From Paragonimus westermani (Eukaryota > Platyhelminthes > Trematoda > Plagiorchiida > Troglotrematidae), in assembly GCA_008508345.1 (NCBI GenBank), contig QNGE01000422.1:62001-126000 (forward strand): 64,000 bases of DNA, in the 5' to 3' direction. Positions 61,116-64,000 of this stretch are shown here, piece after piece. Made by a program: the position numbers and the translations under genes. The notes below the pieces were generated by a model that worked only from the letters and a program-made list of their open reading frames with translations, ran no database searches and was not told the origin of the DNA. How positions within the stretch are numbered: the stretch's first letter is position 1; every line of letters starts with the position of its first letter.

Positions 61116-61180
61116 TTAGGTGTTGTCAAAAATTTTTGGAACAATGCATAGATCGTTCAGAATTCCCAAAACAGTACTAG

Positions 61181-61411
61181 ACCATTCTTAGACAATATCG
61201 CATTAACGTCACGAGAACTTCACTACAGCGTCTGGCTCTAAACGAAAAGGACACGTGGCTGAGCAGACTATATGACCTACATCAAAAACGGACGGTCGCT
61301 GAGGGGATACTGACACAGCTAACGCCTAGTGAAGCAAATGAATTCAAAAATTACGTCCATCAGATTATGGCCGAAAGACGAGAAAAGAAGATATTGAAGC
61401 TGCGAGGGTAA
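61181..61411 (+). pseudogene. N-terminal region of the 61-kb Penelope-like element, cut off by a stop
   Basis: Between a TAG at 61178-61180 and a TAA at 61409-61411 the frame is open for 76 codons, in the same phase as the large PLE frame that follows. It is rich in charged residues (TWLSRLYDLHQKRTVAEG and MAERREKKILKLRG) and looks like the basic and helical N-terminal extension of PLE proteins. Immediately beyond the stop the frame continues as LNPIKPRVEFPRNP. A single C-to-T change in a Gln codon could have created the TAA; that is an inference. It contains one internal ATG, near the MAERREK segment, but no obvious native start was found. Confidence 0.6.
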
Positions 61412-63472
61412 CTCAACCCAATCAAACCCAGGGTGGAATTTCCAAGAAATCCTGAACGGTACGTACATAATTTCTCATCTTTGCTCTTAGATAAAGTTGC
61501 TCTCGAGGTATTATCGCTAGGACCGAAATTCTGTTGTCCTAAGAATAGAATTAGACAGTTAGATTTAAAAACCCAATTTGAAAACCTTTATGATCAAGTG
61601 AGTGATCTTCAACCATCATCAGCTGTTAATGTTGAGATGCCCAAAGTAACCTTAGTTCAGTCTTGCTATCAGCATCTGACTCGAAAATCAATGGTTAAAA
61701 ACCTACTAACGAGAGAGCATTTAGCTTCACTGAAATCTCTAAGACAGAATGAGAATATAATAATCTCCAGACCTGATGAAGGCGCTGGGATCATCATCTT
61801 AGATGAAGCCGATTATTTGAGTAAAATGAATGCACTATTGGGGGATAAAACCAAATTTGTTAGCACACAAAATGAGAAGGACAAAACAACAGTTATTGAG
61901 AAGTCACTAACAAAAGCACTTAGATGTATGAAGCAGAAGGGCCTGATAGATGCTGCAACTTTTGAAAGAATTAGACCAGTAGGCACTGTAATTCCTAGAC
62001 TCTACGGGTTACCCAAGGTACATAAAAACGGTGTACCACTACGACCGATTTTAGATATGCGCAATTCTCCGTACCACGCAATGGCAAAATGGCTTGCCAC
62101 GCTGTTAGAGCCAGTTAGGAAAAAACTAGCCATTTACAGCTTGAGAGATACCTTCGAATTTGTTGAAACATTAAAGCAGCTGAACGTACTAGGCAAGCGT
62201 TTATTCTCACTTGACGTCACATCTCTCTTCACTAATATCCCACTCAATGAAACGATTGAGTTTCTCGGACAGTATATTGAAAGTAATAATATCAATGTGG
62301 GAATACCAGTAGAAGAATTAAAGCAGTTACTATATCGCTGCACACACAACGTTCAGTTTAAGTTCTCTGGCAAGTTATACCGTCAAAAGGACGGAGTAGC
62401 AATGGGGTCGCCACTAGGCCCATTGTTGGCTGATATCTTTATGGCAAAGTTAGAGTGTAGCTCATTAGCAGATCAAATAAAATCGGTCACCCTTTACAAG
62501 CGTTATGTAGACGATATCATCTGTGTGGCGGATGAATCTAAAAGTCTCAGTGAGGTACTGACTCATTTCAACTCTGTGCATAAGAATCTTCGTTTCACAC
62601 TAGAACCCGAATCATCCGCAGGTATAGCGTTCCTAGACGTGCTCATGTCCCGTCGCGAGGATGGCACGATACAACGGAAGGTGTATCGTAAGGCAACCTG
62701 GACGGGTCAGTATACAAACTTCAACAGTTTTGTACCACTAAAACAAAAGAAAAACCTAATTCGATGTCTGATAGATAGGGCCACGAAAATATGTTCGAGC
62801 GACAGCATCGAAGAGGAAAGACAGTTTATATTTAATACACTCGTTGAAAATGGCTATCCGGAGCAATTTATTCATAAAAATATGTTAACAAGCGCTAAGA
62901 TGGATAAACCACAAACTGCAGACAAAAAGTCTGTTTATATTTCCTTGCCCTTCAAGGGTGATGGTGTCGCTGAAACCGTAACCAAGAAGCTTAGTGTAGC
63001 AATCAATAAGGCGTTTTTCGCAGCTCAACTACGCGTTCAGTTTGTCTCCACACCAGTATTGCGCTCCCAGTTGAAAGATATATTGCCTGTTCATGCCGCC
63101 TCTTTTTGTGTTTACCGTTTCGTTTGTTCCTGTGGAACAAGCTACATAGGCCGCACAACACGGCGATTATCCGAACGCATTCGGGAGCACCAACCGGTGT
63201 GGTTGACGCGAGGATCGACGAGGCCCTGTTCGTCTGCGGTCGCCACGCATTTGATCGAGTCAAATCATCTGATCAATCAGACCGAATCGTTCAGGCCAAT
63301 CTACCGAATATGTGGGATACAATCAAAACAGGTCAAAGGTCGTATACTGTCAATTGCAGAGGCCATCTCAATTCGCCTATACTCACCACCATTGTGCGCT
63401 CAAAAACGACTAATCAAAACGTTGAATCTTCCATGGCCGTTTACGGAAACCCATGATAGAACGACTGCGTAG
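61412..63472 (+). CDS. Penelope-like element protein: reverse transcriptase plus GIY-YIG endonuclease
   Basis: This open frame (679 residues counted from the GTG at 61433, itself not a likely start) encodes the RT and endonuclease of a PLE. RT landmarks are RPDEGAGIIILDEADY (113-128), LYGLPKVHKNG with PLRPILDMRN (190-211), motif A LFSLDVTSLFTNIP with D261, motif B KDGVAMGSPLGPLLADIF (319-336), motif C YVDD with D360 and D361, and FLDVL (400-404). The C-terminal domain has Y561, paired Cys C565 and C567, YIGRT with Y571 and G573, R582, H586, H606 and H612, and the catalytic Glu E643 in SIAEA. All expected catalytic residues are present. PLEs copy their RNA at a chromosomal break and use the GIY-YIG domain to nick DNA. 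Only the upstream TAA at 61409 disrupts the reading frame, which suggests a young copy. The codon at 61433 follows an open stretch back to 61412. Confidence 0.9.
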   Translation, partial: LNPIKPRVEFPRNPERYVHNFSSLLLDKVALEVLSLGPKFCCPKNRIRQLDLKTQFENLYDQVSDLQPSSAVNVEMPKVTLVQSCYQHLTRKSMVKNLLTREHLASLKSLRQNENIIISRPDEGAGIIILDEADYLSKMNALLGDKTKFVSTQNEKDKTTVIEKSLTKALRCMKQKGLIDAATFERIRPVGTVIPRLYGLPKVHKNGVPLRPILDMRNSPYHAMAKWLATLLEPVRKKLAIYSLRDTFEFVETLKQLNVLGKRLFSLDVTSLFTNIPLNETIEFLGQYIESNNINVGIPVEELKQLLYRCTHNVQFKFSGKLYRQKDGVAMGSPLGPLLADIFMAKLECSSLADQIKSVTLYKRYVDDIICVADESKSLSEVLTHFNSVHKNLRFTLEPESSAGIAFLDVLMSRREDGTIQRKVYRKATWTGQYTNFNSFVPLKQKKNLIRCLIDRATKICSSDSIEEERQFIFNTLVENGYPEQFIHKNMLTSAKMDKPQTADKKSVYISLPFKGDGVAETVTKKLSVAINKAFFAAQLRVQFVSTPVLRSQLKDILPVHAASFCVYRFVCSCGTSYIGRTTRRLSERIREHQPVWLTRGSTRPCSSAVATHLIESNHLINQTESFRPIYRICGIQSKQVKGRILSIAEAISIRLYSPPLCAQKRLIKTLNLPWPFTETHDRTTA

Positions 63473-63690
63473 ATGTGACGCATCGCTCGCAGACTTCGTA
63501 CAACTCACGTGGCCAATGTTACGTAACTAAGTCTCATGACTCAAACCAGACAAAAACTGTTGACTGACATCTTTCGCTTTAGTGATATGCTATCTACCAA
63601 CCCCATCTAGCCCATATAAATGTGTTGTATTTAGCCTGATGATGAAACACCGAGCTTGTTTGCTACGCATTTCTTCTCATGATATTGTGA
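63473..63690 (+). mobile_element. 3' tail of the Penelope-like element
   Basis: The sequence after the stop includes ATATAAATGTGTTGTATTTA and GCCTGATGATGAAAC (63614-63645), repeated in diverged form at 21133-21207 on the other strand. I infer that it is the element's 3' untranslated part because a second PLE endonuclease remnant carries it at the same relative place. The end of the element is not clear; the similarity fades after about 63682. No hammerhead fold could be drawn from the CTGATGA motif. Confidence 0.6.
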
Positions 63691-64000
63691 AAGTTAGACT
63701 AAAATCGTCACCAGGACCATTTGTTTATTGTAATTCATAGTGGATTAACTTAACTGTACACATGCAGAAGTTATTCGGAAAAATCAAAAATTGATGTGCT
63801 GTTTATTCAGATGGATGCGTGTTTTATGGTCAATTTGTTTTACAGTCATACCATTCACAATACGTAGTCTACTATTTCCAGTTGTGGTGACCTATCAAAA
63901 GCAACCTTATTGGGGCCTGGAGAATGACACACCAGTCATTACATCCCTTGAGATATGCTCATGAGTGCACTCGAACTCATCTTCTTGGAGATCACATGCT
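63691..64000. other. Unassigned DNA at the right edge
   Basis: About 300 bp without recognised features. It may include more of the PLE 3' end or its terminal repeat, which cannot be recognised without a second copy. Confidence 0.35.

Noticed and set aside
63614..63690. Hammerhead ribozyme at CTGATGATGAAAC in the PLE 3' tail
   Set aside because: The CTGATGA and GAAAC blocks are separated by a single base, leaving no stem II, and no pairing for stems I and III was found.
1..64000. Operons, ribosome binding sites, CRISPR arrays, rRNA genes or phage genes
   Set aside because: None was seen. The retroelement content, lack of dense coding and SINEs indicate a eukaryotic chromosome.

Overview
The window looks like intergenic or intronic DNA from an animal genome, most likely a flatworm (fluke or tapeworm). 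It is AT-rich, has no bacterial-style gene packing, and outside mobile elements no reading frame is both long and recognisable. What can be recognised is retroelement DNA: Penelope-like elements (PLEs) with GIY-YIG endonucleases, Ty3/gypsy pol fragments, RTE/SR2-like and CR1/Jockey-like non-LTR fragments, and tRNA-derived SINEs. The flatworm assignment rests on this mixture and on recalled family resemblance; it is inference. I found no host gene with confidence. Several open frames begin only at GTG or TTG and should not be read as having real starts.

Layout. 1-21 kb: mostly featureless AT-rich DNA with short SINE-like copies (6.2 kb, 12.1 kb, 12.4 kb), a 61-bp-arm inverted repeat (6.7 kb) and the C-terminal tail of an RTE/SR2-like retrotransposon (15.1-15.6 kb). 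21-25 kb: two decayed PLE copies on opposite strands. 25-48 kb: mostly unassigned, with a decayed CR1/Jockey-like reverse transcriptase (34 kb), a head-to-head pair of tRNA-derived SINEs forming a 215-bp hairpin (35.1-35.3 kb), and a second SINE-like family (32.2 and 45.7 kb).

48-64 kb is a nested retroelement cluster. A broken PLE (fingers and motif A of the reverse transcriptase) ends about 130 bp before a large inverted repeat. The two arms (49228-51753 and 54582-57121, about 2.5 kb each) are nearly identical and each carries the same PLE endonuclease fragment. They flank a 2.8-kb spacer that contains a decayed gypsy RT/RNase H on the minus strand. To the right lie a gypsy integrase with an intact DD35E triad and a probable 3' LTR, a stub of an old PLE, and finally the best-preserved element of the window: a PLE with a complete set of RT and GIY-YIG catalytic residues, broken in the inspected part by one in-frame stop near its N terminus.

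These elements are not a cooperating operon. The history suggested is repeated retroelement insertion followed by an inverted duplication whose arms stayed homogeneous. The strongest leads are the large inverted repeat, the near-intact PLE, and the SINE hairpin.
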